From positions 63,596-127,595 of the forward strand of contig RCAB01000145.1 in assembly GCA_003640385.1 (NCBI GenBank): 64,000 nt of DNA, read 5' to 3'. The DNA comes from Setaria digitata. Its lineage: Eukaryota > Nematoda > Chromadorea > Rhabditida > Setariidae. The position numbers and the translations under genes were made by a program. Each line of letters opens with the position of its first letter. The stretch's first letter is position 1. The notes beneath the pieces were generated by a model. That model worked only from the letters and a program-made list of their open reading frames with translations. It ran no database searches and was not told the origin of the DNA. Of the stretch, positions 43,658-57,776 are shown one piece after another.

Positions 43658-46600
43658 TTACCGTGGACAGAAAAGACAGCGAATGAAATTAACCACAAAA
43701 CTGGCCGCGATTAAAATCCCAACTATCACCAACAATACAATAACCCATTCCTGAAATTTAAAAAAAAAAAAAAATTAAAATTAAAATTAAAAAAAAAAGA
43801 AAAGGTAATAACCAATTAAAATTAATAAAACAAGAAGTGAGCAGTTTGCATAACGGATAATCCATATTTAAGTGCAATTACGTATCTGATATTATCAGTA
43901 TATGAACTTTTTTTTTTTTTTTTTATGAAACATGAGAGAATGTGATAAGATAAGAAAGCAAATATTATACTAATTTTCGACATCTTTCAAACACATTATC
44001 CATTGTTATCATAACGTTAAAGCATGTAAAGAGATTTAAGCTAACGTTTTACGTGACCTATATTTCTTATTATTCAGATAAACGTGTTGTGTAATCCATA
44101 TTTCTTATTGATTTTCATAAAATTCTGTTAAAGCATAAAAATTAAAGTGAATGTTAGCATCAATTTTGTGCAACACGGAAGCAGAATGCAAATATTTGAG
44201 CTTACGTAGGGCTAGACACTTTACACATAAGATACAGAAGAATAAATAAAGTGTTAAACGTAGAATACGCAAGGATAGATATAAAGCATTGGACGTAATG
44301 ATGCAACATTAAAAATAAAGCACGTGGGAATGAATACCGAAAAAAAGTAGGGTACACGAGAGTACACACGTAGCATTAAGCATAAGGCACGTGAGAATAC
44401 GCACATGGCGTTAAACGTAAGATACGTAAGAACATGTGTGAAACTTTTTCACCCCTTCCTATTTCGCTTTTCAAGCTTATCAATCATTTTTGTTTTTTTA
44501 ATTTGTAAAAATTAATGATGAACTGCTCTATAGCATTTCGTATTTCAAATTCCTTTTTTTTTTTTAGTTCTACTCGTCTAAAAATTTTGCTAATTTTAAA
44601 AATTCTTACGCTACACCATTTATCTGTAGTAAAACAAAATGATTTCATTTCGTTAATTTTTGCAAAATACAAACTAATTCCAGTCCTGTTATCATTGAAA
44701 GAATGCTTATTTCAGCATGCTGAAAAAGAAAAATTTCCTTCAAACAATAGTGGATACTATGAAAAGAGTTATCATTAATAAATGTAAACCGTTTAATTTC
44801 AATTAGAATTGGTAGGAGAATTTTTGAAATTTAGTATAATTTTGGAAATAAAATGATTTTTTTCTTTTTGTTCATATATTTTAAGCGGTATCGTCCTTGA
44901 AACTAACAAAAGCCGTTAATAAAAAAAAGAAAAAAAAATCATTGGTACTATGGAAAAGAATGGCTTCTTTTTTGTTGAACTAAATTTCCTAAATAAATTT
45001 CACTGAATTGATATACGCTGATAAAATCCGCTCATAATTGATTAAAATGAAAAATATGAATAATTCGACCGTTAATTTACAAACGATTATTTTCGTATAA
45101 CAATAAGATTTGCATTTGATATATTAAATATCAATTCTATTACATTTGCTTTTTTTTTTCTTCCTAAATTACTGATAATTTAACTAATAGATTGCATTTA
45201 ATCATAGTTCTTGTAATTATATTTGAAGCGCTTCAATTTCAAGACCTTTCATTTGATTGTACCAAAATGTGCAATACAGGTTTGCTTGTTTTTTCCTTTT
45301 TCCAAAAAAAAAAACTTGTTTGCAAAGAAAATGTTAAAATCAGTGAATTGATGAAATTTCCGAAATTTAAAAGAAAAAAAGTGGTAAAGTGGTAAATGAA
45401 TGTAAAATCGTAAATAGTAATTTTCCGCTTCATTCTCCTTTCATTTTTCTCAGTTCTTTTTTCTTAAAAAAAAAAAAATTCTAAATGTAATTAAAAAAAA
45501 ATCAAATAATTTGAAGAAATTCTTTTTTTTTTGCTCCATATTTGTTATAAATGTTAAATAGCTTCATCAATTTTTTTTTAAAAAATTAACATTGAAAATT
45601 AAAATAGTTACAGTTTAACTAAAAGTGATAAGTAACACTTTTTTTATTGGAATATTTATGAAAAATGTAAATGTATATTTATTGTTAGAAAATTTGCTGC
45701 CAGATAAATGTATGTAAATTAGAAAATTTCATTTTATTCCAGAAATGAAATGATAAAAGTAATGGAGTAATGGTGACACTTTTTGCTGGAGTATTTCTGA
45801 TACAAATTATCAATTATCACCTTTTTGATTAAAAATTTACCTGAAGCCTAAAACAGCATGAACTATTCAGATCACCGCAACAGCGAAAATAGTACAGTGG
45901 CGTTTCTTCTGGACATTCTTGACCAACCACAATTATTGGACAAGCCAGTGAACTTTTCCTGGACGAGAACATTAATTAATTAATTGCAAATGAGGTGAAT
46001 TTACTGATTAGATTGATTAGCAAATTTATAACCGTTTTTCACATTTGTCACTAACAAATATTAGAGAGTATTATTGCTAATTGTTGCTAATTGGGAGAGT
46101 TTTTGAAGTTTAAAAAGAAATTTGAAAATAAAACAGGAATGAAGATAATCGAATCGACAATAAACTTATTATTATGTAAATTCATGGAAATTACGAATTT
46201 TACATTCATCTAGAAATGAAATTGAAGTGATAAAAGTAGTGGAATAAATTTGAAAATAAAAAATTTAAATAACAACAGGTTAATAATCAATGAATTGTTA
46301 TTATAAATATTCTTTTTTTTTTTTCAACGTTTATAGTTGATTCATTCAATGTTTGATTAACATCAATAAAAACAAACTAATAAATTTATATTTCAAAAAA
46401 AAAACGAACAAGTACTCCAAGATTTCTGATTAACTGGAAGATTAAATACATAAGTACTGGAATATAAAATACATATACATGAATACCTAATGAAACGTTC
46501 CACAAGATCGACTGTTCTATACGGCATTACTATTGCTTCACTACAATTTTTGATTCTTTTCTAAACTAAACCAACATAAAACATTTGCCGAAAGATGACA

Positions 46601-47468
46601 AATTTAATGAAAAAAGTCATAAATATTTTGACGATTTCTCGATGACACGGGTAAAATGAAATGGGTAAGCTGTGAAGAGAGTGCGGGTAAATAAAAGAAA
46701 GAAATAAAAATCTATTCGTTTTTCTTGTCCTGTTTTGGGTAACGATAGTTTCAAATAAAACCAATCATTTTCCTACAACAATTCCAAGAACTGTACAACT
46801 ATTACATTTCATTCCCTGTAAATTTCTCAATAGATTATTAATTTTTCAATTAATAAAATATAGTAATATTGAGATGTTACGGTTATGTAATAACAGTGAC
46901 AATATCGAGAGGACATGGATGGAATACAAGTCTAAATATCGAAAGGTCATAGGTAAATAGCATAAATAACGATAAGTTATGCGCATATGACATCAAAATC
47001 GAAAAAAGTTCTGGGTAAATAAAGTGAATAACGATAGGTCATGGATACAAACGTGAATTTGGAAAGGTCATGAGAATACAACTGAATGTCAGAATGGCGA
47101 TTTCATAAGTGAAATTGCAAAAATATCAATTAAGGAAAGATTATACCATTCTCGTTAAATTGATTGTATAAGAGGTTAAACAATTCTTATTGTTTTACTT
47201 TAAAAGATTATTTGGTGTGAGTGATTAAAGTAATTCAATTCTATTTCCAATTAACACAGGTGCCAAATTCACTTTTCAACTTTTGTCGCACATCCATATA
47301 AAGAAAAAAAAAAAGAAAAATGGGAAAGATAATGATAATTATTTATCGAGGATAATCTTACTTCAATTCGAGTATCCTAATTTCCTTGTTATCATCATCG
47401 AAGCTATCGATATAAGTTACTGCTGTTGCCATATTTATTAAATACAGGAAAAATCCAAACTGAATCAT
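43658..47468 (-). CDS. small Cys-rich single-pass membrane protein, 3 exons
   Basis: Exons on the minus strand are 47468-47362, 45958-45841 and 43750-43658, joined in phases 2 and 0, giving 105 residues. A signal peptide (MIQFGFFLYLINMATAVTYI) is followed by a short acidic stretch. Next comes a Cys-rich ectodomain with CPIIVVGQECPEE, RCCGD and SSCCFRL (seven Cys). One membrane helix follows (WVIVLLVIVGILIAASFVV) and a tail NFIRCLFCPR whose two Cys may be palmitoylated. The layout recalls the many small CC-rich type I membrane proteins of nematodes and, loosely, Shisa-like proteins; the family is not identified. An atttcag acceptor ends about 11 bases before the ATG. The two introns are 1.4 and 2.1 kb, far longer than the exons, and contain degenerate tandem repeats. 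Confidence 0.75.
44200..44435. repeat. degenerate tandem repeat in an intron
   Basis: Variants of gttaaacgtaagatacgtaag (also gtgttaaacgtagaatacgc, gcattaagcataaggcacgt) recur roughly every 35-45 bases, at least five times. Confidence 0.55.
46895..47095. repeat. second degenerate tandem repeat in an intron
   Basis: Variants of aataacgataggtcatgg and aatatcgaaaggtcatagg recur about every 36 bases over some five copies. Confidence 0.55.
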
Positions 47469-47480
47469 ATTTGCAATTCT

Positions 47481-50400
47481 GAAATTTTAAATTTTACTTA
47501 GTAAAAATTGTGAATTTTAAAATTAATTTAAAATATTCGTAATGACATCACGTACGAGTTAATTAGTAACACAAATGAGATACTGTAATTAAGCAAGAAG
47601 GGTTACAAACATTTCTAGACTTATGTAACCTTTTTTTTTTTCTGGCACAAATTGAGTTCACACGTATGAAACGTGAAATAATACACTTCACAATAGTAGG
47701 TTGGTACTGAACTTTGACGAATGAAATATCAATTAAATGTAATTAGGCATTAAAAATAAGACATTCAACTGAAATAGTTTTATTTGCAATGATTCATTTC
47801 AGACAAAAATTTCCAACCTAATTATAAAATATAATAGTAAATCGAAAACTTATTTTATAATCGAATAGTCAGTCATTTATTTTATTTTTTTTTTCTTTGT
47901 CGCTAGATTTTATGAATTAATTGCGTTTTCAAATTATCATTAAACTGATAAAATGATTGAAATTAGCGAACATATCTTCCGATATGGAAAAGAAAAAATT
48001 TCTGATGCTTTTTATTTGGTTGATAAAATTACTCGTCAATTTTGACAGTAATTTATTGTCAACTTTTAATTTTTAAATTATAAATTCACTTTTAAGTCTG
48101 TGAACTGACAATAAATCATAATATTATTGCATTCTGATCGTAATACGTTAAAATATTAACCATTTAATTATATTTTAAAGCTTTAGGACTTCTTTAAAAC
48201 ATTGTAAACTTTTTTTTTTTAAAGGGAAAAACCTTTTTTTTTAAAGGGAAAAACCCAAAATTAAAATAATAATATGCAGAGTAAATTGCGACAAAAATTT
48301 GTAATTAAATTAATAACATTAATTAATTTTTTTTTTAACTTGTTACGATTACAATGGAATGCTATTATAACTTTTAGGAATTAACACGCATAAATTGAAA
48401 TTATATTTAAAAAAATTTTTTTTTTAAATTGACAACAAATTTGATAACTGGAAAATTTTCTTTTTCGTTCTTGGGAAATCTTCAATTTTCAACAATTATT
48501 GCAATTAATTTATAAAGTTGCTTTTTTCCTCCACAAATATTTCGCATATTTTTAAAACTAACTTGCAAGTTAACCAGAAAATATAATAATAACAATAACA
48601 GTAATAATAATAATAATAATTGCTACTATTATTTAAACAAAATATTAATGATTTCAAGTAATTTAATAATTTCTTTCATTACTTATACGATTTTTCATTA
48701 GTCCCACTTTTTTTTTTTCCTTCAGATCACTTTCTTATCTATCTCTTTAGTTACCAAAGCATTCCAAATTAATTTTATTATTTCATTTTTCATTTTTTTT
48801 TTTTTTTTTTTTTTAACAGCATTACAAGAATTTAAATACCATCCTTCGCTTCTCAACAACATAATCTTCCTCTTTCTCAATGATACAAAGATATTTCTTA
48901 TAATAAAAAAAAAAAAACGAAATTCAATTTTTTTTTTTAAACATTACAAAAGTCATTTAAAAAAAAAAAAGATGGGAAAGTTATGCAATAAAATAACGTC
49001 AAAAAAAAAAAATAAAACGAAGAAAGAAAAATTTATTCAATGGGAATGGAAATCTTTTCTCAGTGATATAATATGATGCATTAAAATGATTAAAGATAAC
49101 AGAAGTGTATGATGATCATAGTTGATTGATTGTACATAAAAAAGAGAATTTATAACAACTGTTATAAAAATTGGAAATTATTTTATATTGTTATTAAAAA
49201 TTACAAAATACTTAGAAAGAATGCGAGAGAACAAATTTAAGAAATACTGAAAGGAACTTTTCATCGATGAAACAAATAAATAAAAAAATTTTCTTTTAAC
49301 TGTCAATATTTACATTTTCCTTTTCGAATAATTTTATTTTTCTTCGGTTTATTTGATGTGTGACAAATATTAAAGCAAAACGAATTTTTGGCATTTGATT
49401 TTTTTCAAAAAAAAAAAAAACTAATAATTGTAAAAATATTAAAATTGAGAAAAAGTTAAATTTTACATTTAATTCTTTGAAAAAAAAGACAATTTTTAAA
49501 GGATAAATTTATTAAATTGAAATTTTGCAATGGACAATTTCATAAATTTTTTGGTTTTTTTTTTTAATTAAATATTGAAAACGTGCCAAATGAGTACGTC
49601 GATGCATGAGCTTATCAAAAATTTTCAAATCCTTTTCAATCATCAATTTCTCCTTTCTGTAATTTTTATAAAAAAGTAAAATTTGAACTGTGATTTTTAT
49701 TTTAAGTAATATTAGCGACAAAATTTAATTTCTTTGAAATTTTACAATAAATCTCACTAAATTTTTATTTTTATTTTTTTAAATCAAACATTGCAAATAA
49801 GCCAAATGAGTAAGCATGTTTATGTATGAGCTTGTCAAAGTATTTCAGAAATTTTTTAATAACAAAAAGAATTTTTCATAAACAATTGTGAACTTTGAAC
49901 TCTGTGAAGGAGCAAAAATACATGAAAAGAAGAAACAGGATGGGAAGGTACAGGTAAAAATTTTATTGCACTGTTAAGTGAAATGTAAATATGAAATCAA
50001 TTTTAAGTGGGCATTATAAATGATAAGAATATTTAATAATTAGTCAAAACATTGCTTAAGTATTAATTATGTGCAACACAACCCTGTCAGTAATATATCA
50101 TTTAACAATATTATGTATATTTGAAATTTATTTTTCAAGCATATTTTAATTAATAGGGAGATTTTCGCTTCTTTTTTTTTTAATTTTTTTTTTTTAACAA
50201 AATACAAAGTTTGATCCTTTTTTTTCGACTTATGCTCAAATCAATTTCAATGATTATTACTTATTATCACTGTTTAAAAAATCACGTGGAAACCTGAATA
50301 AGTAGTGCAGTTAATCTGAAAGAGACGTGGAAACTTGNGTGGAAACTTGAACAAGTAGTGCAGTTGATTTGAAGGATACGTGAAAATTTGTCGAGGTAGT

Positions 50401-50867
50401 AGTACACCTGAAGGATAATTTTCTTACGTGAAAACTTGTCAAAGTAATGCAGCTAAGAAGGAAGTACCCAATGGACCGAATGTTTTTGCAATATTCTAAC
50501 AAAAACTGTTTTGAAATATTTCTAGTTTTTGTCAAATTTTAATCATTACCTTTTATCAGTATCAATAAGCTTTCCATGTTTGTATCAGAAAATCAATAAT
50601 TCCTATCTTCCAATACATCAAATTAAAAAAAAAAAAAAAGTATTAAGAAAAATGATAAAACAATCAACAACAGATTAAACAATGTATAATATAAATGGAG
50701 AAAGGATTCATAGGCATCTGTATCATAAAAGTATTATTCGGTGTATGGGAAAAAAAAACCTGCCAACCAGGGAAGGGAAAGGAGTGAGTGTATCTATTTC
50801 ATGGGTAGGCAACTTTCCTGCCCAGCAGGACTATTTGGTTAGAATCTCTGTGGATATTTCCATCCCA

Positions 50868-50905
<38 letters not shown>

Positions 50906-51589
50906 TGTCCCTTTCTCTCATACTATTTATAATCGATATATATAATTTATTTGATGCAATGAAAGAAATGGGGTTATGCCACTTTGACCACTGGTCAGCC
51001 ATCTCTTGATGTTGAAATGATAGACTGATTTCTTACAACTCACTTTACATCTTTAGGAAATCCTGAATCTTTTTCTTTAACTCTCTTCTATTTCCGTTAT
51101 CATTATCAGTAAGATCAAGAGATAGCGTAAAGAAGGACTTCAGTTTATCCTAATGATAACAATAATTTCCAATGAAAATGCTACAACTTGAACAAATCGT
51201 AATTACTTTCAAACTGGATGAAAATTATTTGCAATTTTCTTTTTTTTTAAAGATGGACAATTGTTTGTTTGCTAAATTTTTTTTATCATTTTTAAAAATT
51301 TAAAAAGATTTAAGCAAATAGTAAAGTAACATTTATTACAAAACTGAATAATTAAAAAGTGGAAATTTTTTTCTCATTCTAAAATGATAAAATTTTAGTA
51401 AGCGATCATTTTACTTGACATTGTCGGAGAATTCATAAATGAAAGAAGTGGTCGAGTCTGAAAATCAGAATTGAAAATTAGACCAATATTTCAATATGCA
51501 TTTGAAATGATTAATTAAAATAAATGTATATATATATTTTTTTTAAACCGATCAATAATTCCTATCTTAATGTACTGCATAATTTTCAG
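47481..51589. other. intergenic, no gene seen
   Basis: Very AT-rich, with long A and T runs. Contains the repeats at 50,284-50,460 and a (CT)n tract at 50,871-50,910; the ORF over that tract is a simple-sequence artefact. Confidence 0.55.
50284..50460. repeat. degenerate tandem repeat containing an n
   Basis: About four copies of a unit near 50 bases, acgtggaaacttgaacaag followed by tagtgcagttgatttgaa, becoming more diverged to the right. The n at 50,338 falls within the array, so copy number in the assembly is unreliable. Confidence 0.7.
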
Positions 51590-54500
51590 TCATCTGATGA
51601 GTTTATTTTTGAACCCATGACGTACTTGTTTGTCCTTATCAATAAATCGTTCTACATCATCCTTCATAATCGTTTGATAGTGATATTCATTACTGAATCG
51701 ATAACGTTCGAACAGCAATCTCATCAGTTTCTGGAAAAATTTGAATGAAAATTTTAGATAAGCTACGAATTTATTTTACGTTATAGAAATTGGAAATTTT
51801 GGAAACTTCTCAACTGGTTTTAAGAATGAATACAGCAGTGATCGCATGTTGTTATTCTTCAAACACATTATTATGCATTAATTATTTCAGGTCATATCAG
51901 TTACTCGTTATCATTTTCAATGAAGAAGCAAATAATCGTAATATTTTTTCATGATACGCAACAAAACTATGATTATTAATTTGATAAGTTTTCTTTCAAG
52001 AGGTAACATGAAAGTTGAGGATAGGTAAAAAACAAAATAAGATAAAATAGATAATTGATAAAATCACATGCTTGAAATCATGTGGAAGCATGGCTTAGAT
52101 GATCAGCTAACGAAAAATACGTGGAGCTCACGTGTTCGGGGATAATCACGCAACATGAATGATGATAATAATTGGTTTTACGCTAACTTTCAATTTGCAT
52201 GCATAATGATAACACGTTGAAGTTAACGTTAAACTTATTTACCAAATACAGGAAATCCTGCATAACAACATCGTTTGGTGCTGGTTCCCAAATCTTGATT
52301 GGAATCCAGAGATCCTGTAAAGAAGGATGATTAGATTATATTTGATAGAGAAGTTTTATCAAATAGTGATATCAGTATCAAGTTTTTCTTAAAAATCCAT
52401 CATAATTTTCCTTCTTCAGCTGACATCATTTGTTAATATTAACAGTTTCCCGTAATCAGTCATGATAACAGTGATAAACAAATTATCGAATATGATTCAT
52501 CTGGAGAAAATATGACAAAACTAGATTCATTCTCATGCATTGCTTTATATGAAAATTTCAAATTTTAAATATCCTTTTTTTTTTGCATTTGCTGCAAATT
52601 ATTGAATCAGTGAAGAAAAAAAAAAAAGGAAAAATTGCCATAAATTAATAAAAGGATAATAATTTAATTCAATAACTGACAGGTAAAACAAATTTAAATT
52701 CACTCGACAATGCTCGATATAATGCAAANAAAAATTGCCATAAATTAATAAAAGGATAATTTAATTCAATTACTGACAGGTAAAACAAATTTAAATTCAC
52801 TCGACAATGCTCGATATAATGCAAAAGTTGTATTATAAATAAGATTAAACGGTGGTGGAATAGCAGAAAACCATTCGAAATATTCGGCATAAATTTGACA
52901 TCGTGTATATTTCCATTCTTTGTCCTCATTTTTCTGTAAAAATTAATTTCCTATATTGTATTAAAAGTTTTTTTTTTTAGGGAGAAAAATTAGACATTTT
53001 AGCATTATTAAAATGTAAATTCATTCATAAAAATAATTGCCATTAATTATTTCCATTGAATTTGTAATCTTCATCAAATTTACATTAGAAAACACTTATG
53101 TTTGAGCGAAATATTTCTTGTTAACTTTTAGCTTATAACATTTTATTACTTATTACTTTAAGCTTATGACATTTTATTGTTTAAGCCTATAAACATTTAA
53201 AATCACAACAGAAATTATCATTTTTTATTAAATGACAAATGTCTAACTTTCAATTTTTCAATCAAAAATTAAAATCGTCTAATTAAAATCAGAATGCATG
53301 AGAAATGATCGAATATTTGCCACTTAATAATTAATCATTTAATTAAAGCCAAAATTCATCGCAGATGATTAGTTATTCATTCGCCACTCAAAAATTAGTT
53401 ATTTGCTGCTTACATTAAAATAAAATTCACCAAAACTGTATCAGCTGTTCGAACCAGCATTGAAATCATAAGGTTTAATAAAGTAATTACAACGGTGATG
53501 TGAAATGTTGCAACAATAATTTCACCAGCATAATTACTAAACGGATGCTCGGTAGGCTCTTGATTAGGCCCAGCATTACCAACAATAAGCTTATAGTCCC
53601 AAGGAGCAAGGTAGCCATAAAATGACCAATACAAATTGCGGAATGTTTTCCCAATGCTGAAAAATTATTTTGAATACTTTTCTATCAAATTCATAAAATA
53701 AAATTTAAAAAAAAAAAAGAATTGATACAATTTGAAATAAAAATAATATGATGCTAAAATTATTATATTATTAAGTGCACTTTATTTTTTTTATTTCAAA
53801 ATTTCCACCTTTTAAAATATTAGCTACTAATGATTGATTTTAATAGTTCAATCAGTACAAACATGTATTCCTCAAATTTAAATTAAATTAAAAAAAGAAA
53901 AAGAAAAAGAACCCAAAGTGAAGTATTTCGTTTTATCACTACTGTGGCCTCTTACCAATTCGTATGTACGTTTATTTATGCATCATTATCAATATCACCA
54001 TTTTTGATTCCTTATCGATATTTACTATTTTTTTTTTTTTTTTTTTTTTTCAATCAGCATATTTATACAGAGTTCTGTTTGTTTACGTGGAGTAAGTGTC
54101 TTTTTGTTCGATAACATTTCCATTGTTATCCAAAACACGATTATCATTATAGGCTTGATATATTGTAGTGATACCCAAGGAAAAGCACATCATTATAATA
54201 GCGGATATTGATAAGAATATCATAACATCACGAATACATTTTGAAATTGATATCGGAAAACAAATTTTTATTTAAAAATAGTCAAAAAGAAAAAGAATTC
54301 CTTAACTTAATCGATAATTGAAAATGTATAATTTAATAATGGAAAACATAATGAGCAAACAGTATGCAATAGTGTAATAATTAAAAAAATACATATATTA
54401 TTTTAATTTAAATTGAATTTTCAAGGATGTAAAAGAGAAAAGCAGAATTGAAATATTTTTTCTTTATCACTATTTTTAATTTCTTTTTATCTTCTCAAAA

Positions 54501-57500
54501 TATATATGTATATTTATTTTTGTGTGTTTATGTGGAGTGAAATTTATTTTTCTCGATTTTTATGAAGTGAATCCTTCAAATATATGTGTTGAAAGAATTA
54601 AGCTATTCCAATTGTCAGTATCATGATTTTATCACATTATTGATTATGACTAGTGATTAACAACTAATTACTGTACAATTATCATTGATTAAAAGATACA
54701 AGAAAATGAACATTTGTGGGCTAAATGATTAAATAAAAAAAAAAAAAAAAAGGAATTAGCTGAGTAAAATTCTAAAAATTTTAATTTCTCTTAAATTTCA
54801 ATTCTAATTTTTTAAAATTCTTCCTAAAACTTTCATTCACATGATTGATTTTGAGGAAAGTAAAAGATATCAACTGATAGTTAACAGTCAAAAATATATT
54901 TAATTTCAATAATATAAGAAATAAGCAAAGAGTTTTACTCAGTTCACTTCACTAATCAACTAAGTAATTATCGAAATTTTTTTTAACAACTATGCAAGTA
55001 ATCAGCAATTAATTCAGCAGTTATTGCAAAAACAAATTATTAATGAATACATAAGCATTGATAATTATAAGATAAAATTATTTTTTTCCCAAAAAAAAAA
55101 TTCATAAAAAGCGTAATTAATTTTACAGCAATTATCTTCTGACAAATTAATTTTGATCATTTGTAAAATTTGCATAAAACTTACAACAGTTGAGCCAATA
55201 TAACGATGTAGCTGAAAGTAATATAAAATTCGCCATAGTGCCATTACAGAAGCAGCGCCAAAGTAAATATCGTAAATTATTGAAAAATCATAATAAACCT
55301 ATGAATACTTAATTGGTATTAGACAAAGAATTTAAAAGTTTTGGCTACCTTTTTAAATTTTTTTTTTTAAATGAAGCGAATTTTGGTAGTAAATCAAACA
55401 AAACTGTTCAATTTTAATAACTGTAGAAAAAAAAAAAAAAGAGAAGTAATTTATTTAACTGTTTCAAATTTCATTCTGATGAAGTTTTTAGGAAGTTTTT
55501 TTTTTTTTTTTTTTTCCAAAGTCCTTTCTTTTTTCCTCCCAACTAACAATTTGGCACTTTTAATTGCTATTTTGCAAATTACTTCTTAATTAAGAGTTAC
55601 CCAATGCCTTCGATGTAATTGTTTTAATCCATCTTGACGAATAGTTGCTGCTGTCATAACAAAGCAAAAAAATGATCCCGAAAAGAGCCATAATAAAATA
55701 AGATCAAACCTATGGAAAATATTGCAATTTTCTGTATTATTTTGATGAATTTTTGCGCATAGGATTAATTAAAATTCAAAATTTGTTTGTTTTTTTCTTT
55801 TTGAAAAATTTTAGCTCAATTTCTCATTTCTTTTTTTAGCGTCTCTTCTTAAAATAATTTTTTTTTTCACATTTAAATTAACTGAAATTTAGAATGAAAA
55901 AAGAAAAAGAGAAAAAAATGAATAAAAAACTAAACCATCGCCACCACACAGAATAAAACTTTATCAGGCCTTTACTAGCAAATTCGATATAATGTATAAC
56001 AGCCATTCCATAAATGTGCAAATATACATAACTTTCTAATACTAATCGTAAATCTATGATAAATTCATTTTTTTTTTTTACTTAATATTTTATACTACAG
56101 AATTTAATATTAGCTATTTATTTTGATATTTCATATTATAAAAATTGAAATTTTCAATTATCCTTTTCAACATTTCATACTGTGAAAGTTTTAACTACCA
56201 ATTCATTATTTCATACTGTAGAATTTAATATTTTTTGCTATTAGTTTAATTCTTCATTTTTGCAAACTTTAGTAATTTTAATTAGTAATTTCAATAATTC
56301 ATATTGCAAATTTTAAAATCTCATCACTTCACATTGTTCACAAAACTGTTATTCTTTCATACGATAAATTTTATATTAGATAACAATAGTTGCTCCTATG
56401 GTCTTTAATTTATCAACCAACAAATTGTTTCCCTTTTTTTTTTTTCAATGCTTGGCATTAATTAACAGTCACATATACTTGGCCATTCCACAAAATTTAT
56501 GAAAAAAAAAAAAGTTATCCTTAATAATTCAGAGGATAAAAGCTCTGTAAATGATCGGAAATTTTTTTTAAAATGACAAAAAAATTTATCGAATGAATTT
56601 TATAGTGAAAGTATGTCCTTTTTAAAATTGTTTTAGAACAAAAAAAAAAAAAAAAAGCGAATCAATTTTTAAACTAACTGCTGTTAATTAGTGATCGTTC
56701 GGCGGAATGTTCACCGGTTCTACCGAAGTATCGAATAAAAATTAGGACAGTCAGGAACAAGATATAACTTGCCAATCTGCTTATATATCTTTAAAAAAAT
56801 TAATGAATTAGTTAATTAAGAAGGCTGTTAGATGAGCTCTTTTGCACATGCCTACCAGCTTGAAAGAGAATTTTTGAAATTTAAAACTCGTTTTTTTCTT
56901 CAAAGTTCATTGATCAGAAAGGGTCATAAGTTCACTTCAGAATCATTTAACTTTGCAAGACAATAGGAAGAATATTGCGCTACTTTTTTCCTCACTTTTT
57001 TAACTGGTAATTAATCATTTCATTAGTATTTCCCAAGTGACTGACAGTAGTAATTTCCGATTAATTTCATATATTAATTATTTTAGCGGAAAATTTTTGG
57101 AAAGGAAGAAATAGAAAGAAGAAAATTTGTTTTCCATCTGATAGTAAGAAACGAGCTAAAGAAAATATTTAAAAAAAATTTTTTTTTTCTTATTGATAAC
57201 TTGATAAGATCAATGAAGAATTACTAGAGCATACCGTGCCAATGGATATTTGAATGTTTTAATTAAAGCTCCGGCGCTAATTGCGTGAATTAATGATAGA
57301 ATTGGATAAAATGCGAAATGTCGAAGTTTGCGAGTGAAATCTTGAAATTTGAAATTCCCATAATCACCCCACATTCCCTGCCAGTGACCTGCTACTGTTG
57401 TTTGTACACCTAACGATGATAAGAACTAAAAATATAAAACAATTTTTATTTCTCTCTCTTTCTTTCTCTAGGGAAAGAAAATATGTTTTTCATTAATTTG

Positions 57501-57704
57501 AGAGAGTTTGCTGAAATATATCTGAGATCTTCTGAAACAGATTTATGATTAAATCCCTCCTTAAACTAATTAGCTATATGCCTTAAAAAGGAAAAAAACA
57601 ACAATAGCTCCTAGTATTACTATTATCACAATCATTCTTACATCATTATCAACAGTACCGTAATAACATTAGTAACAAAATTAATATGCAATAAATACAA
57701 TAAT

Positions 57705-57776
<72 letters not shown>

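Noticed and set aside
44484..44778. Overlapping ORFs on both strands
   Set aside because: They lie in a long intron of the Cys-rich membrane protein gene, cross homopolymers and have no partners.
50682..50945. 87-codon ORF ending in Ser-Leu repeats
   Set aside because: Simple-sequence (ct)n artefact without splice or start support.
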